Assembly (NCBI GenBank): GCA_030603365.1 | Contig: JAUVXV010000002.1 | Span: 372,001 to 436,000, forward strand | Direction of reading: 5' to 3' | Length of the DNA: 64,000 bases | Source of the DNA: Candidatus Heimdallarchaeota archaeon | GTDB taxonomy: Archaea > Asgardarchaeota > Heimdallarchaeia > Heimdallarchaeales > Heimdallarchaeaceae | In this document: in pieces, positions 53,508 to 63,138 of the stretch | How positions within the stretch are numbered: the stretch's first letter is position 1 | Layout: every line of letters begins with the position of its first letter | Program-made: the position numbers and the translations under genes | Notes under the pieces: model-generated | The model's database searches: none | What the model saw: only the letters and a program-made list of their open reading frames with translations | What the model was told of the DNA's origin: nothing

Positions 53508-55322
53508 TTAGGGTGGTATTATGTTAGGAAATCCAGCTATAATGCTCACAATCGCACCGATGAATAGAATAGCAACAAGCACCCATCCTGCAATATCTTT
53601 ATTAGAACTGAAAGTAGTTTGACCGTCTCGTGTATACATTTTCTTTATCATCACAATTGGTCTTGGTGTTCTTCTATACCATCCAATAATTGTTACTTGA
53701 GAACCTATCACTTTTTCAACTCTAAATATTGCAGTTATCCATCTCATGAAACCAAACAAAGGATTATAATCCAAAGTTATTATTCCAGTTGGATCTTGTA
53801 AGACCACATCTTCACTGAAGTAGTATCCTGGTGTACCTCTTCCAATTATTGTTCCTTGTAAATGGATTGGTTTACCTCTAAATGGCGAAGCTTCTGCATA
53901 TCCGTCATCTGAAACATCAGTGACAGAGTGCATAATGGGAACTAATGGAAGATCTTCATGGAGTTTAGGATAACGCACTCTAACTCTCCAAATCCACAAA
54001 AATCCAACTAATGCAAGTCCTACCCCAACTCCTATCCAAACCATGTTCATATCTACTGACCAGATACCATAGAGATCAAAGAAGTAGAAGAATGCTCCTG
54101 CTCCAGGAACAAGGAATAATAGTAATGGTGTGACATAAGACAAGAATAAGTCAATTAAGAACTCATCCCAAAGAGTTTCTTTTATCTGGTCTGTTCCTAA
54201 ATCTGGAAATGTTCTTGGCATCTGCATTTCTTCAGATAGATCGTCTAATGCTAGAAGTCTTTTTGCCGCCAATGGATGTGTGGATTGTAATTCTAGAAAT
54301 CCAGCCCATGGACTTTCCAAATCCCAAGCAGCGGCTTTAACTACCATCTCTGGTTTAACTTCACCAACTTTGGCTTGAGCATAAGCAGACATTATAAGAC
54401 CTTTAGCTGCTTTAATATCAAAAATGTTCAAGGATCGAGTTGTATTAGTAAAATTAGAACGTGAATAAGCTCTAGTTCTTGTTCTTCTGTCAACTCCTTT
54501 ATCGCTCATTGTAGTAGCATAAGCTGCCTGAGTTTGAACCATTCCGTAAGCTATTTTGACTAATGCCGTTGATAGTCCTTTAGGATTGTTAGTTTCTTGT
54601 CCTGAAAATCTATCAGCATAATATTCCCTAACCCTGCTTAGGAAAAGAACTATGAATTGGCTTATAATATAGAATATATAAGAAACAATCATGGTTACAA
54701 CAGCTGCAGTAGCAATTGCAGCAGCGGCTTTGTTATCATCACCACCAGAGATAAATCCTACTCTGAGGAATCCTCTAGAGAAAATATAGAAAGTGTAAAG
54801 TATCATAGGAACTGCGGCTGCAATAGTCATGAAAAGAAAATCACGATGAGCAATGTGTCCCAACTCATGAGCAACCACACCTTTTTGTTCTTCTGGGGTA
54901 AGAAGATTAAGTAATCCATCAGAAATTACTATTCTGGCATTCTTTTTGAATCTTCCATAAGTAAGAGCTGTTGGCATTTGATCATGAATCATACCTATTT
55001 TCTTAACTGATATATTTTGCAATTGGCTCTGGTCTGCAATTAATTGAGCAAGATGTGGTGGCAATTGCATAGGATCAATCCATGTCATTTTGTAAAGCCA
55101 TCTGAAATTTAGGTCTAGAAGCCAAGGAGATATTAGAAATTGTAGAAGAATAATCCCTATGGCAATCAATATTGGAAAGAGTATTATTGTGAAAGAATAC
55201 GAATCTGCTAATACAAATCCATAATAATTTGCTACAAGCACTGCTCCAATAACAACTGCATAAACTAATCCCCATAGGAAAGCTAACGTCAACATTCCTC
55301 TGAAAAGTATTTTAGATTTCAT
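53508..55322 (-). CDS. HtpX-type M48 membrane metalloprotease with C-terminal extension
   Basis: 604 residues. Two N-terminal transmembrane helices (about 10-35 and 43-66), zinc motif HELGHIAHRD at 152-161, two more helices (about 165-185 and 205-230) and the third ligand Glu in REYYADRFSG. After another helix pair (about 395-440) comes a C-terminal beta-rich domain (about 455-560; FRGKPIHLQGTIIGRG and SEDVVLQDPTGIITLDY) and a final helix. HtpX proteases degrade misfolded membrane proteins. The C-terminal domain is absent from bacterial HtpX but known in archaeal forms; its job is unknown. Confidence 0.9.
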   Translation of the reverse strand: MKSKILFRGMLTLAFLWGLVYAVVIGAVLVANYYGFVLADSYSFTIILFPILIAIGIILLQFLISPWLLDLNFRWLYKMTWIDPMQLPPHLAQLIADQSQLQNISVKKIGMIHDQMPTALTYGRFKKNARIVISDGLLNLLTPEEQKGVVAHELGHIAHRDFLFMTIAAAVPMILYTFYIFSRGFLRVGFISGGDDNKAAAAIATAAVVTMIVSYIFYIISQFIVLFLSRVREYYADRFSGQETNNPKGLSTALVKIAYGMVQTQAAYATTMSDKGVDRRTRTRAYSRSNFTNTTRSLNIFDIKAAKGLIMSAYAQAKVGEVKPEMVVKAAAWDLESPWAGFLELQSTHPLAAKRLLALDDLSEEMQMPRTFPDLGTDQIKETLWDEFLIDLFLSYVTPLLLFLVPGAGAFFYFFDLYGIWSVDMNMVWIGVGVGLALVGFLWIWRVRVRYPKLHEDLPLVPIMHSVTDVSDDGYAEASPFRGKPIHLQGTIIGRGTPGYYFSEDVVLQDPTGIITLDYNPLFGFMRWITAIFRVEKVIGSQVTIIGWYRRTPRPIVMIKKMYTRDGQTTFSSNKDIAGWVLVAILFIGAIVSIIAGFPNIIPP

Positions 55323-55396
55323 GTTATCAAGATAAACAGTTCACTTACTAGTATAAATAACTTCATTTTTTGAAGAAAAATAAAATGAGAAGAAAA

Positions 55397-56881
55397 TTAA
55401 TTCTTTCTTCTTCTATTTATTATGAATACCACTGCAACAAAGAGTGAAATTATTGAGAAAAATGCAAAACTTCCTTCATCTGTTGGTGTGGGGGTTTCTG
55501 TTGGTGTGGGGGTTTCTGTTACTGGAACATAGAAAGGATAAGTAAAGTTTGATGTTCTTGCTCCTTCAACACTCGATAATGCTGTTCCTCCACAGACAAA
55601 ACCTGATTCTATTCCTAGAAGGGAGAGCGTAGTTGGTGCAACATCTCTAATACTTGTTCCGCCAATTGTAGAGTTTTGCTTAATACCTGGACCTGCAACC
55701 ATGAAGATTCCTTGCATTTCAAGATTATCGTTCAGATACCCATGCATACCCACATAAGGTGACCCAAAATGTCTTGACATCCCTTGATCTAACCAAACAG
55801 AGATATTTACACCTCGATCGTGATGGTTAAGATTTATTGCATCATTTTCTTCATTTACATAAACAGTTTGAATACCAGGTGCTCCTTTTAAGTAACTTGC
55901 AAATTCCTCTACTTTAGAAGTGTTTGTTTCTCCAATGAAGTAAAGTAGCTCAAATGCAGCATCATGTGCAATATAAGGAGTTAGAGAGGTATTTCCCACA
56001 GCATCTAAATAGAATTGTTTATCCTCTAAGAAATAGTAACTATCAGTTACTGTTGCCATTCCATGATCAGATGTTAGAATGACTACTGTATCCTTCAACA
56101 AATCATTTTTCTCTAGTTGGGAGAAGAAATTGTGCAGTGCATTATTTATAGAATGAATTACAGCTTCAACGGTACTAGAATCAACTCCTGAATAATGTCC
56201 TGCAGCATCAACTCCTGGCAACCAAGCATAGACAAGTTCTATTTCAGGATCACTAACAATTACCTGAGCTGTTTTTGCAGTTATTCCGTAATCAGTCCTC
56301 ATATCGTGATCTCCAAACCAGTCATAATCAAAAAGATATGTTGGACTAATTCCACCATAATATGTACCTTCATCTACATATGGCCATGCAAACACTGCAG
56401 TCTTAACAGCATTTTCTTCAGCATGTATTACTGAAGGTTTAGAAGTTAAAAGATGTAATCCTGTATTGGTATCTCGATATGGATCTAAGGGGTCAGAAAA
56501 GAGTGAGTATGACTTATTGTCTTCCCAGTCATAGAATGTGTTTCCTATAATGCCATGTTCATCGACATGATTTCCAGTTATCATAGACACATGATTTACA
56601 GCAGTTACTGTAGGATTTGATGAAACTTGATAATCAGCTACGACACCTTCATCCATGAACCATTGAAAAACAGGTTCATCATCTGTTTTGGATATATAAT
56701 CATAGCGGAAAGCATCTATACTGAATACGACGACCCTATTTATGGTATTAACAACATAGTTCAATTCTGTTATTTTTTCATTTTCTTTTGCAGTTATTAC
56801 TGATGAGGAGATTAACAGAGTTCCTAACAGTAAAACAATCATTAGGGATTTTGAAAATGTTTTTGCTTTCATATTACTCAA
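55397..56881 (-). CDS. Surface-anchored alkaline-phosphatase-superfamily phosphodiesterase
   Basis: 494 residues with a signal peptide (about 1-31), a type I phosphodiesterase/nucleotide pyrophosphatase domain and a C-terminal stalk and anchor. Metal motifs: FSIDAFRYDY at the start, where the nucleophile Thr or Ser position is not certain; GVDAAGHYSGVD; TSDHGMATV; and the last His in HFGSPYVGMHGYL. The stalk is PTETPTPTE repeats, then a transmembrane helix (about 470-488) and RRRKN. It should act outside the cell on phosphodiester bonds of nucleotides or lipids. Confidence 0.85.
   Translation of the reverse strand: MSNMKAKTFSKSLMIVLLLGTLLISSSVITAKENEKITELNYVVNTINRVVVFSIDAFRYDYISKTDDEPVFQWFMDEGVVADYQVSSNPTVTAVNHVSMITGNHVDEHGIIGNTFYDWEDNKSYSLFSDPLDPYRDTNTGLHLLTSKPSVIHAEENAVKTAVFAWPYVDEGTYYGGISPTYLFDYDWFGDHDMRTDYGITAKTAQVIVSDPEIELVYAWLPGVDAAGHYSGVDSSTVEAVIHSINNALHNFFSQLEKNDLLKDTVVILTSDHGMATVTDSYYFLEDKQFYLDAVGNTSLTPYIAHDAAFELLYFIGETNTSKVEEFASYLKGAPGIQTVYVNEENDAINLNHHDRGVNISVWLDQGMSRHFGSPYVGMHGYLNDNLEMQGIFMVAGPGIKQNSTIGGTSIRDVAPTTLSLLGIESGFVCGGTALSSVEGARTSNFTYPFYVPVTETPTPTETPTPTDEGSFAFFSIISLFVAVVFIINRRRKN
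55479..55514. repeat. Two tandem 18-base copies encoding a Pro-Thr stalk
   Basis: The 18-base unit TCTGTTGGTGTGGGGGTT occurs twice without a mismatch, within the stalk region of the phosphodiesterase gene. The perfect copies point to recent slippage, so stalk length may vary between strains. Confidence 0.8.
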
Positions 56882-56938
56882 GAATTAGTTATTATCATTC
56901 ATTATATTTCTTTCGTAGAGAAATGTGACATCTAAGTA

Positions 56939-57607
56939 TTATTTGCAATACATTTGAAGAAGGTCTGTCATAGAACCAATAATTGCCTTAGCTTCAATCT
57001 TCTTTCTTCGTGTTCCTGGAGCACCTTCTGAACCAAAGTAAATGAAATCAATATCTGCGTTTAATGCAGTCTCTGCATCTACCCATGAATCTCCAATAAA
57101 AACTGTAGTTTCTTCATTCTTCTGGAATTTCTCCATTAGTTTATAAATTCCTTCTGGATTTGGTTTACTATTAGTTACATCATCCCTAGTTAAAACATAC
57201 TCAAAAAGATGATTGAAATTATATTTTTCTAATGCATAATCAGTTAGTTTTCTTGAGTTATTTGTATAAATAACCAAAATATGTCCTGCATTTTTTAGTT
57301 CTTCAAGTGAATTTACCACATCTTTTTCGACAAATGCTTTTTCATAGCCTTCAAGTTCATGGTTTTCAACCATTTTCCAAGCTTTTTCATGTAGTCTGTT
57401 GGATGGGTCTTTATCTTTAATGAGTTGAACTAATTCAAGAATTGTGTAAATTGTACCCTCAATCTCAAAATATTCCTCTTTCGAAACAATATCTTTCAGT
57501 AACTCTCTTAATCCATCTCTCACACCCATATAATCAATATCAGACTGAATCAAAGTTCCATCCATATCAAATATCAGAAGAAGTTGAGCAGAATTCATTT
57601 CTTTCAC
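56939..57607 (-). CDS. HAD-family hydrolase
   Basis: 222 residues with motif I LIFDMDGTLIQ (residues 11-21), motif II IYTNNS (near 119), a Lys in NSKPNPEG (near 147) and motif IV FIGDSWVDAETA (near 173). A helical cap between motifs I and II places it with the phosphoglycolate phosphatase-like subclass I. The true substrate is unknown. Confidence 0.87.
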   Translation of the reverse strand: MKEMNSAQLLLIFDMDGTLIQSDIDYMGVRDGLRELLKDIVSKEEYFEIEGTIYTILELVQLIKDKDPSNRLHEKAWKMVENHELEGYEKAFVEKDVVNSLEELKNAGHILVIYTNNSRKLTDYALEKYNFNHLFEYVLTRDDVTNSKPNPEGIYKLMEKFQKNEETTVFIGDSWVDAETALNADIDFIYFGSEGAPGTRRKKIEAKAIIGSMTDLLQMYCK

Positions 57608-57710
57608 TTTTTGAAGATTTTACATGAATTATTAATAATTTGGGAATATACATTACAGAACTATAGTTAATCTTTTATTTTTAGTTCTTCAATAGTATTT
57701 TGGTGTTCCT

Positions 57711-58934
57711 TTGGCTTCAAAGATTCTTGAATTTAAGTTCATAAAGTATGAACCTGTTTTATCAAACCTTAAAGATACATATAATCAATATTCAAATTGT
57801 TACAATGATTTCAAAAAAGCTGGAGAGGAAAATGTTGCTTTTAAGGTTCTCTCATATCATTATGCAGGAATGCTATATGTGATAAAAGGAGACGAACTAG
57901 TTTCGAAGAAGAAATTTGAAGAAGCTCTCACTAACTACGAAGAAGGTTTAAAGCTGATTAATCGTTCCAGAGCTTCAAGAGGAAGAGAAGGAGATAAGAT
58001 CTTCAATGAAATGTTTATGTGGATTAACCATTGCGAAGGAATGCTAAGAATATGTAAAAGTTTCACTGAGACAGACACAACTAAAAGATTAAACCATATC
58101 GAAGAAAGTGTCACATATTTCAATAATTTTTATGATACGAGAAAACTTGAGGAAGACATTATTAACACAAAAGCAGCTGAAGCGAGATTAAGCTATGCAG
58201 AATATAGGTTTAATTTCATCAAATCAGAATTGTATTCTGATGACACAAAAACTTCTAAGAAGCATCTTTTAAAGGCAAGATCTAGCATTATGAAGGCTAA
58301 TTACGTGTATAATTCTTTGTTCGATGAACTGGAAGACTTACAAAATAGAGTTGATGAAATTACTAAACTTCACATAGTTGGTAGGGCTGAAGGCTTCTGG
58401 GATCAAGGAATACAACACATAACGGAGAGCAATTTTAATGAAGCTCAAAGGCATTTTACCATAGCATCAAAATACTACGCCCGAGCAAGCGTTATTTGTG
58501 CTAATTTCATGGAACAGAGATTGTATCTAGCCTTATCTAGAATAACTGAAGCAAGTCAGTACGAATCAGAAGCAAATGAGATGTATAAAAGGCAAGATAA
58601 ACCAAAAGAAGCTAGTGAGTTGTTCAACGAAGCGGTTAATATTGTTGATATAGCTTTAGGGTTGTTAACAAGTATAAAGAGTGAATCTTTGATTAATAAT
58701 ATGACTGCTCAAAGGTCTTTTTATGAAGCTCTTTCATTCGAAACAGAAGGAATATATCTATTTGATTGTGAACAATTTGAAGAAGCTTTAAAATTATTCG
58801 AAGATGCTATGAAGAAGCTTGAAGAAACCCAATTAAGCGCTTCAGAAGGTAACATTGACCAGTTATTAGAGTTTGTTAGAACTGCTAAGAGTGAAGTAGA
58901 AGGGTATATTTCCATGACACAAGCAATGATCTAG
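57711..58934 (+). CDS. TPR-like helical repeat protein
   Basis: 407 residues, all helical. TPR-like pairs are visible, e.g. KKKFEEALTNYEEGLKLI (residues 66-83), EASELFNEAVNIVDIAL and CEQFEEALKLFEDAMKKLE near the C-terminus. No other domain. Such proteins act as scaffolds. TTG is the start. Its 3' end overlaps the convergent DUF3160-like gene by 50 bases, which is unusually long for this compact genome; one of the two ends may be shorter in reality. Confidence 0.65.
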   Translation: MASKILEFKFIKYEPVLSNLKDTYNQYSNCYNDFKKAGEENVAFKVLSYHYAGMLYVIKGDELVSKKKFEEALTNYEEGLKLINRSRASRGREGDKIFNEMFMWINHCEGMLRICKSFTETDTTKRLNHIEESVTYFNNFYDTRKLEEDIINTKAAEARLSYAEYRFNFIKSELYSDDTKTSKKHLLKARSSIMKANYVYNSLFDELEDLQNRVDEITKLHIVGRAEGFWDQGIQHITESNFNEAQRHFTIASKYYARASVICANFMEQRLYLALSRITEASQYESEANEMYKRQDKPKEASELFNEAVNIVDIALGLLTSIKSESLINNMTAQRSFYEALSFETEGIYLFDCEQFEEALKLFEDAMKKLEETQLSASEGNIDQLLEFVRTAKSEVEGYISMTQAMI

Positions 58935-61143
58935 AAAAAGATAAGGGTTGTTCTAGTTTATTTACTATCACGCTAATCTCGAATTTCACAGACGTATGTA
59001 TGTTCAAACCGGTTTGTATCCATTGAGGTGGGCTGGGTGGATTTGTATCCAGCATGCTATACCAAGCTTCATCAGTTAAACGATCACCTGAAGGATGTTC
59101 AAATTCATAATATGAAAATGTTGCTCCACGAGTTAAATACAAATTTCCTTCATGATCTTGAACTACAACATAGATTGTATAAGGATCTCCTACACCAACT
59201 TCTAATACCTTATCATCACAAGTATGGACGTCTGCAATTACAGCTGTTCTATCTTCTTCCTCATTAGAATCGGGATCTTCAGAATCGAAAGTTGTGATCT
59301 CAAGTAAACTCCCACCAACTCCATCAATATAATCAAGATCAGAATCTATTGATTTATTCTCTAATTCTTTCACACTTATCTCAGCTAGTTTTTCAAAATG
59401 AAAAGCTGCCCAATATAGTTTACTTTCAAAATCATCGAGTAGTAATCCACGTGATTCTAAACCATCATACATCATTCTTGTTAAACTAGCTAGCCTTGAG
59501 TAAACGTGTGGATAGGGTTCAACATATCCATGATGAATATCAGGCCATATTACTCCAGGTATTGTATAGGATTGTTTAGCATATAAAATTGTATCATGCC
59601 TCAACTCTGCCCAAGAACCCAAAGTTGTCATTAATGCTTTATCAGCCCATCTGGAACTCTGCATAAAGCCAGGATAACCATCAAAAGAATCACTTAACAG
59701 AGGAAAGAGAACATATAACCAAGTCCAATAAAGATTTTGAACCCATTCACTCTCATTCAAGCTTCTAAATTCATATCTTAGTTCACTTATTTGGTTATCA
59801 TAATCTGGATAGTCATCATTTTCGTTTTGCATGTAATAATCAGATCTTGGGCTACCGAAAACTGAAAAAACATCCAAACCGGTTGGAAATTTTCTACCTG
59901 AAACCTCTGTATCTACTAATTTTTGAAAGATATAAGAATCGGGGACAAATCTTTGCCCCATGAGTTTAAAACCAGGAAGGTTTCCTTGTGTCCCCATAGA
60001 ATTAATAAGAGGATTGCGAAGGGTAGAAATAGATTCTATCATAGTGGATATGAGTGACGATGAAGAAAGATCATCTCCAGATGGATAGTAGAAATTTTCC
60101 CAAACCTCGTAATATTCTTTTGGGGTTAGATCATCAGAAGCACCTACATAAAATTTTGTTGGCTCATATAATTTATCCCAATAATCCCATACAGTTTCAG
60201 AACCTATAGTTGAATTGAATGAAGAGATGAGTAACATAGCCATTCTAGTTTGTTCTATGTCTAATTCAGGATAATCGTCTATAGGGACAGTTGAAAAAAC
60301 CATTCTTCCAGCATACATCATTGCTTTGAAGTAATTTGCTAGAATTTCAGTACGAGTATAGTGTCCTCGAACAATATATTGAGTATAATCTTCAAAGTAA
60401 TCGAAAATCGCTGAAGGGGTTCTTACAGTGGCATTAATTAGATCAAGTTCTGCTTGAGTAAGCGTTACGACTTCAGTAGGAATTGTATTAGTTTCACTGA
60501 TAAGGTAAAGCATTACAGAAAGATAAGCAATATTTTTGTTTAAAGCATCATGAACACTTGATTCAGTTACTGTGGTATTTAGAGCAATTTGAGCATCTCG
60601 AAGTGCATATAGCATAGTCTCAAAATATTCAACAAATCTTTGCATCTCCAATAGTCTTAAACTGGTGTCATAAAGAACATGATAAGTATGTAAACACAAA
60701 TCAGTAGTTACAAATTTGGGTATCTCATACCCATCGTATTCGTTATCATAAACATCATATATATTCTTATATCCTTCATCTGCAATAGCGAAACCATATT
60801 GGCTTAATTGCTCTTTTATATTTGAATATACATATAGATCTTGTGTGTCAACATTTGACAAGTCAGATTTTATTTTCTTTGGACTAATACTTGGGGTATA
60901 ATTAAGATTTAAAGGAATAAAGGTTGAAAAATCATTTTCAATTTCATATTGTATGTTTAGAGTAGCTGCTGTATCCGCAATGAAACCTTCACCACTCCAG
61001 CCACCATCAGATGTTTCAGGTCTTAAAACAACAATGAGACTTGTTGTTATAATTATTATCAATAAGCTTGAAATTCCAATTATCAGCGTCTTCCTTCCTA
61101 CTTTAAACATACTATCACAAATCGCTAAAAATAGCTCATACAC
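58885..61143 (-). CDS. Membrane-anchored DUF3160-like protein
   Basis: 752 residues. A signal anchor at about residues 18-40 is followed by a large extracytoplasmic domain. The segment YEIPKFVTTDLCLHTYHVLYD and the repeated tyrosine- and tryptophan-rich helices, with QSYTIPG and VEPYPHVYSRL further on, match my memory of DUF3160 proteins, whose function is unknown. The C-terminal ~150 residues look beta-rich, including VADVHTCDDKVLEVGVGDPY. The last ~17 residues overlap the convergent TPR-like gene and look less conserved. Confidence 0.72.
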   Translation of the reverse strand: MYELFLAICDSMFKVGRKTLIIGISSLLIIIITTSLIVVLRPETSDGGWSGEGFIADTAATLNIQYEIENDFSTFIPLNLNYTPSISPKKIKSDLSNVDTQDLYVYSNIKEQLSQYGFAIADEGYKNIYDVYDNEYDGYEIPKFVTTDLCLHTYHVLYDTSLRLLEMQRFVEYFETMLYALRDAQIALNTTVTESSVHDALNKNIAYLSVMLYLISETNTIPTEVVTLTQAELDLINATVRTPSAIFDYFEDYTQYIVRGHYTRTEILANYFKAMMYAGRMVFSTVPIDDYPELDIEQTRMAMLLISSFNSTIGSETVWDYWDKLYEPTKFYVGASDDLTPKEYYEVWENFYYPSGDDLSSSSLISTMIESISTLRNPLINSMGTQGNLPGFKLMGQRFVPDSYIFQKLVDTEVSGRKFPTGLDVFSVFGSPRSDYYMQNENDDYPDYDNQISELRYEFRSLNESEWVQNLYWTWLYVLFPLLSDSFDGYPGFMQSSRWADKALMTTLGSWAELRHDTILYAKQSYTIPGVIWPDIHHGYVEPYPHVYSRLASLTRMMYDGLESRGLLLDDFESKLYWAAFHFEKLAEISVKELENKSIDSDLDYIDGVGGSLLEITTFDSEDPDSNEEEDRTAVIADVHTCDDKVLEVGVGDPYTIYVVVQDHEGNLYLTRGATFSYYEFEHPSGDRLTDEAWYSMLDTNPPSPPQWIQTGLNIHTSVKFEISVIVNKLEQPLSFSRSLLVSWKYTLLLHS

Positions 61144-61243
61144 ACTAATAAACTTTCTTGCTAAACGCTCTTAGACTTAAGGAATCATAAAATAACTAAA
61201 CAAAGACGAATTACTACTAATACGTTTTAGTTCTTTACAGAAA

Positions 61244-61253
61244 ACTTTAAACT
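61244..61253 (+). promoter_or_regulatory. TATA box of the box C/D sRNA
   Basis: ACTTTAAACT preceded by AGAAA (a BRE-like purine run), centred about 28 bases before the first base of the sRNA terminal stem at 61277, the correct distance for an archaeal transcription start. Confidence 0.55.
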
Positions 61254-61276
61254 AGACCTAATCAAGTTCATTTTGG

Positions 61277-61351
61277 AGAATCATCTGTGAAGAAACAACG
61301 GTCTCGGATTCAGTAGAATATGACAGCTGATGGGCGGACTGAGGTGATTCT
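61277..61351 (+). ncRNA. Box C/D sRNA, predicted guide for 16S rRNA C1402 2'-O-methylation
   Basis: A 75-base unit with full C/D architecture. The terminal stem AGAATCATC (61277-61285) pairs with GGTGATTCT (61343-61351) over 9 bp with one T-G wobble. One base inside is box C GTGAAGA (61287-61293; consensus RTGATGA, one change); box D CTGA (61339-61342) abuts the 3' stem. A weak C' (ATGACAG, 61320-61326) precedes the D guide. The guide TGATGGGCGG (61328-61337) pairs with the universal 16S sequence CCGCCCGUCA (E. coli 1399-1408) in all ten positions with one G-U pair. The fifth base upstream of box D faces C1402, methylated on the ribose in bacteria and eukaryotes. The D' target was not assigned. 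Confidence 0.8.
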
Positions 61352-61359
61352 TCTTTATT

Positions 61360-63096
61360 TCATTCTAAGACAACTTCAATTATCGAATTATATCTATCAA
61401 ATGAAAGCCTCTTGTGCCCAGTTGCTGAAACTAAACCTAAGGAGTTTCCTCCAGACAAATCATCTTGTAAAGAGAAGTAAACAAAGCCTTTAATCTTTGG
61501 TTCATTAAGGCAGAGTTCCAACATTCTTGCTAAAGTAGCTGCTTGAATTCTTTCACCATACATAACTGCTGAAATACCAAATTCACATATCCATAGTTCT
61601 TTTGTTGAAGCTGTAGCATCTTGTAGAAATAGAGTCAAGTCCAATTCTCGAGCATGCACAATAAAATAATCGATTCCCAGAAAATCAAGGGTTGTGTTTT
61701 TCCACAAGGATTGGAAAACACTTACTTCATAATACACTCCAAAGTCGTTATATGATAGATTTACACCTATTTCTGTATCATTTGAGTAAGTTCGTAGAAC
61801 TGTTACTGTATCTTCTATAGCTTCAGCCCATTCATCAGGTGTTGGAAGGTCTATAACATAAGCTGATGAAAAACCATAAGGCTCTGGGTAAATCAAAAGA
61901 AATTCAGGGTCACATAATTGAATTATCTCTATTGCTTGATTTTCTATTTCTGCGATATAATCAGTAAAGTTTATTGTTTGGAAATTCCATATTGGGAAAC
62001 CATATCCATATGTTGACAACATAATTTTGAAACCATTTGCTTTAAGTTCATCTGTTATGCCTTGTAATTCCGTACTATGATTATAAAGTAATTCAGATTT
62101 TATATCCATTCGAACAGTGGTTACATTGAGATCCAACAGTATCTCCAATTCATATTGAAATTCTTCATAATAATTGTCTGATAAACTTTGCTGATAAGTA
62201 ACTGTCTTTAATGATACACCAAATTCAAAATCATTTCTTACAGGATATTCAGGAGCATAATTTTTGGAGGTAAACTCTCCATATGAAGCCATTGTTCCAA
62301 TATTTAGAAGTGTGAATACAATTAGAAGTATAATCCCCATCGCATATATTCCCTTAGCACCATTATCTAGAAAAACTTTAATTTGAGGTAATATTGGTAG
62401 TTTTTCTCTTTCTGAAGGATCAAATCCGTCAGTAAAAACACTTGATTTAGAATTTTCATCAGTTTTTGTTTTCTTCTTTTCTGATTTTTTCTCAACAGAT
62501 GCCTCTTTCTTTGGTTTATTCTTCTGTTTTTCATCCACACTTTTACCTTTCTTTTTGAATTTAAGTGGAATTGCGAGAGGTATTAAAATAAGTACAGGAT
62601 AGAAATACCCAACTGCGCCATATAGAAAGGCTTCAAAGGAAGCATATCCTATCGAAGGGATAATCATGAACCACTCAAGAGCCTTAGGTAGAATGAAGGC
62701 AGTCTGAGCTTCTATGAAGTTCAGTAAAAGCATACAGGATTGGAGGGCAAGCACTGTGAATAAAACATTGATTATCTTTCCCCATCTTGTAGCTTCGATT
62801 GATTTCTTGAAAGCGAGAATAGTTACCACTAGATTATTTACAAAGAGTATAAAACATCCTACAAGACCACCCCAAATAAACTCAATTGATAAAGATAAGC
62901 TAAACCATAGAAAAGCTAGAACCGTTCCTATTAACATCACTCCTGCTGAACTCAAGTTCCATGCTTTCTTTGTAAAATCAGGTTTTGCCAAAGATTCATA
63001 AATTAATTTTCCTGATACACTAGCATTATATAACAATGCTAAATAAGCAAAAACAATTGAAGCTTCTGGTGGTAAGATAGACATAGTGCTCAACAT
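61360..63096 (-). CDS. Membrane protein fused to an extracellular glycosidase-like domain
   Basis: 578 residues. Five or six N-terminal transmembrane helices (about residues 10-180), a lysine-rich cytoplasmic segment (about 183-230; KKEASVEKKSEKKKTK), another helix (about 252-272) and an extracytoplasmic domain (about 290-578) with a TIM-barrel glycosidase order: TTVRMDIKSE, FKIMLSTYGYG, FLLIYPEPYGF, LGIDYFIVH, ELWICEFGIS and IKGFVYFSLQDD. Glu in YPEPYG and Glu in CEFG sit where clan GH-A enzymes have acid/base and nucleophile after strands 4 and 7. The sugar substrate is unknown. Confidence 0.75.
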   Translation of the reverse strand: MLSTMSILPPEASIVFAYLALLYNASVSGKLIYESLAKPDFTKKAWNLSSAGVMLIGTVLAFLWFSLSLSIEFIWGGLVGCFILFVNNLVVTILAFKKSIEATRWGKIINVLFTVLALQSCMLLLNFIEAQTAFILPKALEWFMIIPSIGYASFEAFLYGAVGYFYPVLILIPLAIPLKFKKKGKSVDEKQKNKPKKEASVEKKSEKKKTKTDENSKSSVFTDGFDPSEREKLPILPQIKVFLDNGAKGIYAMGIILLIVFTLLNIGTMASYGEFTSKNYAPEYPVRNDFEFGVSLKTVTYQQSLSDNYYEEFQYELEILLDLNVTTVRMDIKSELLYNHSTELQGITDELKANGFKIMLSTYGYGFPIWNFQTINFTDYIAEIENQAIEIIQLCDPEFLLIYPEPYGFSSAYVIDLPTPDEWAEAIEDTVTVLRTYSNDTEIGVNLSYNDFGVYYEVSVFQSLWKNTTLDFLGIDYFIVHARELDLTLFLQDATASTKELWICEFGISAVMYGERIQAATLARMLELCLNEPKIKGFVYFSLQDDLSGGNSLGLVSATGHKRLSFDRYNSIIEVVLE

Positions 63097-63138
63097 AAAA
63101 AAGATAAGATGTTTAAATGTCTTACCATTTTTGGTTTA

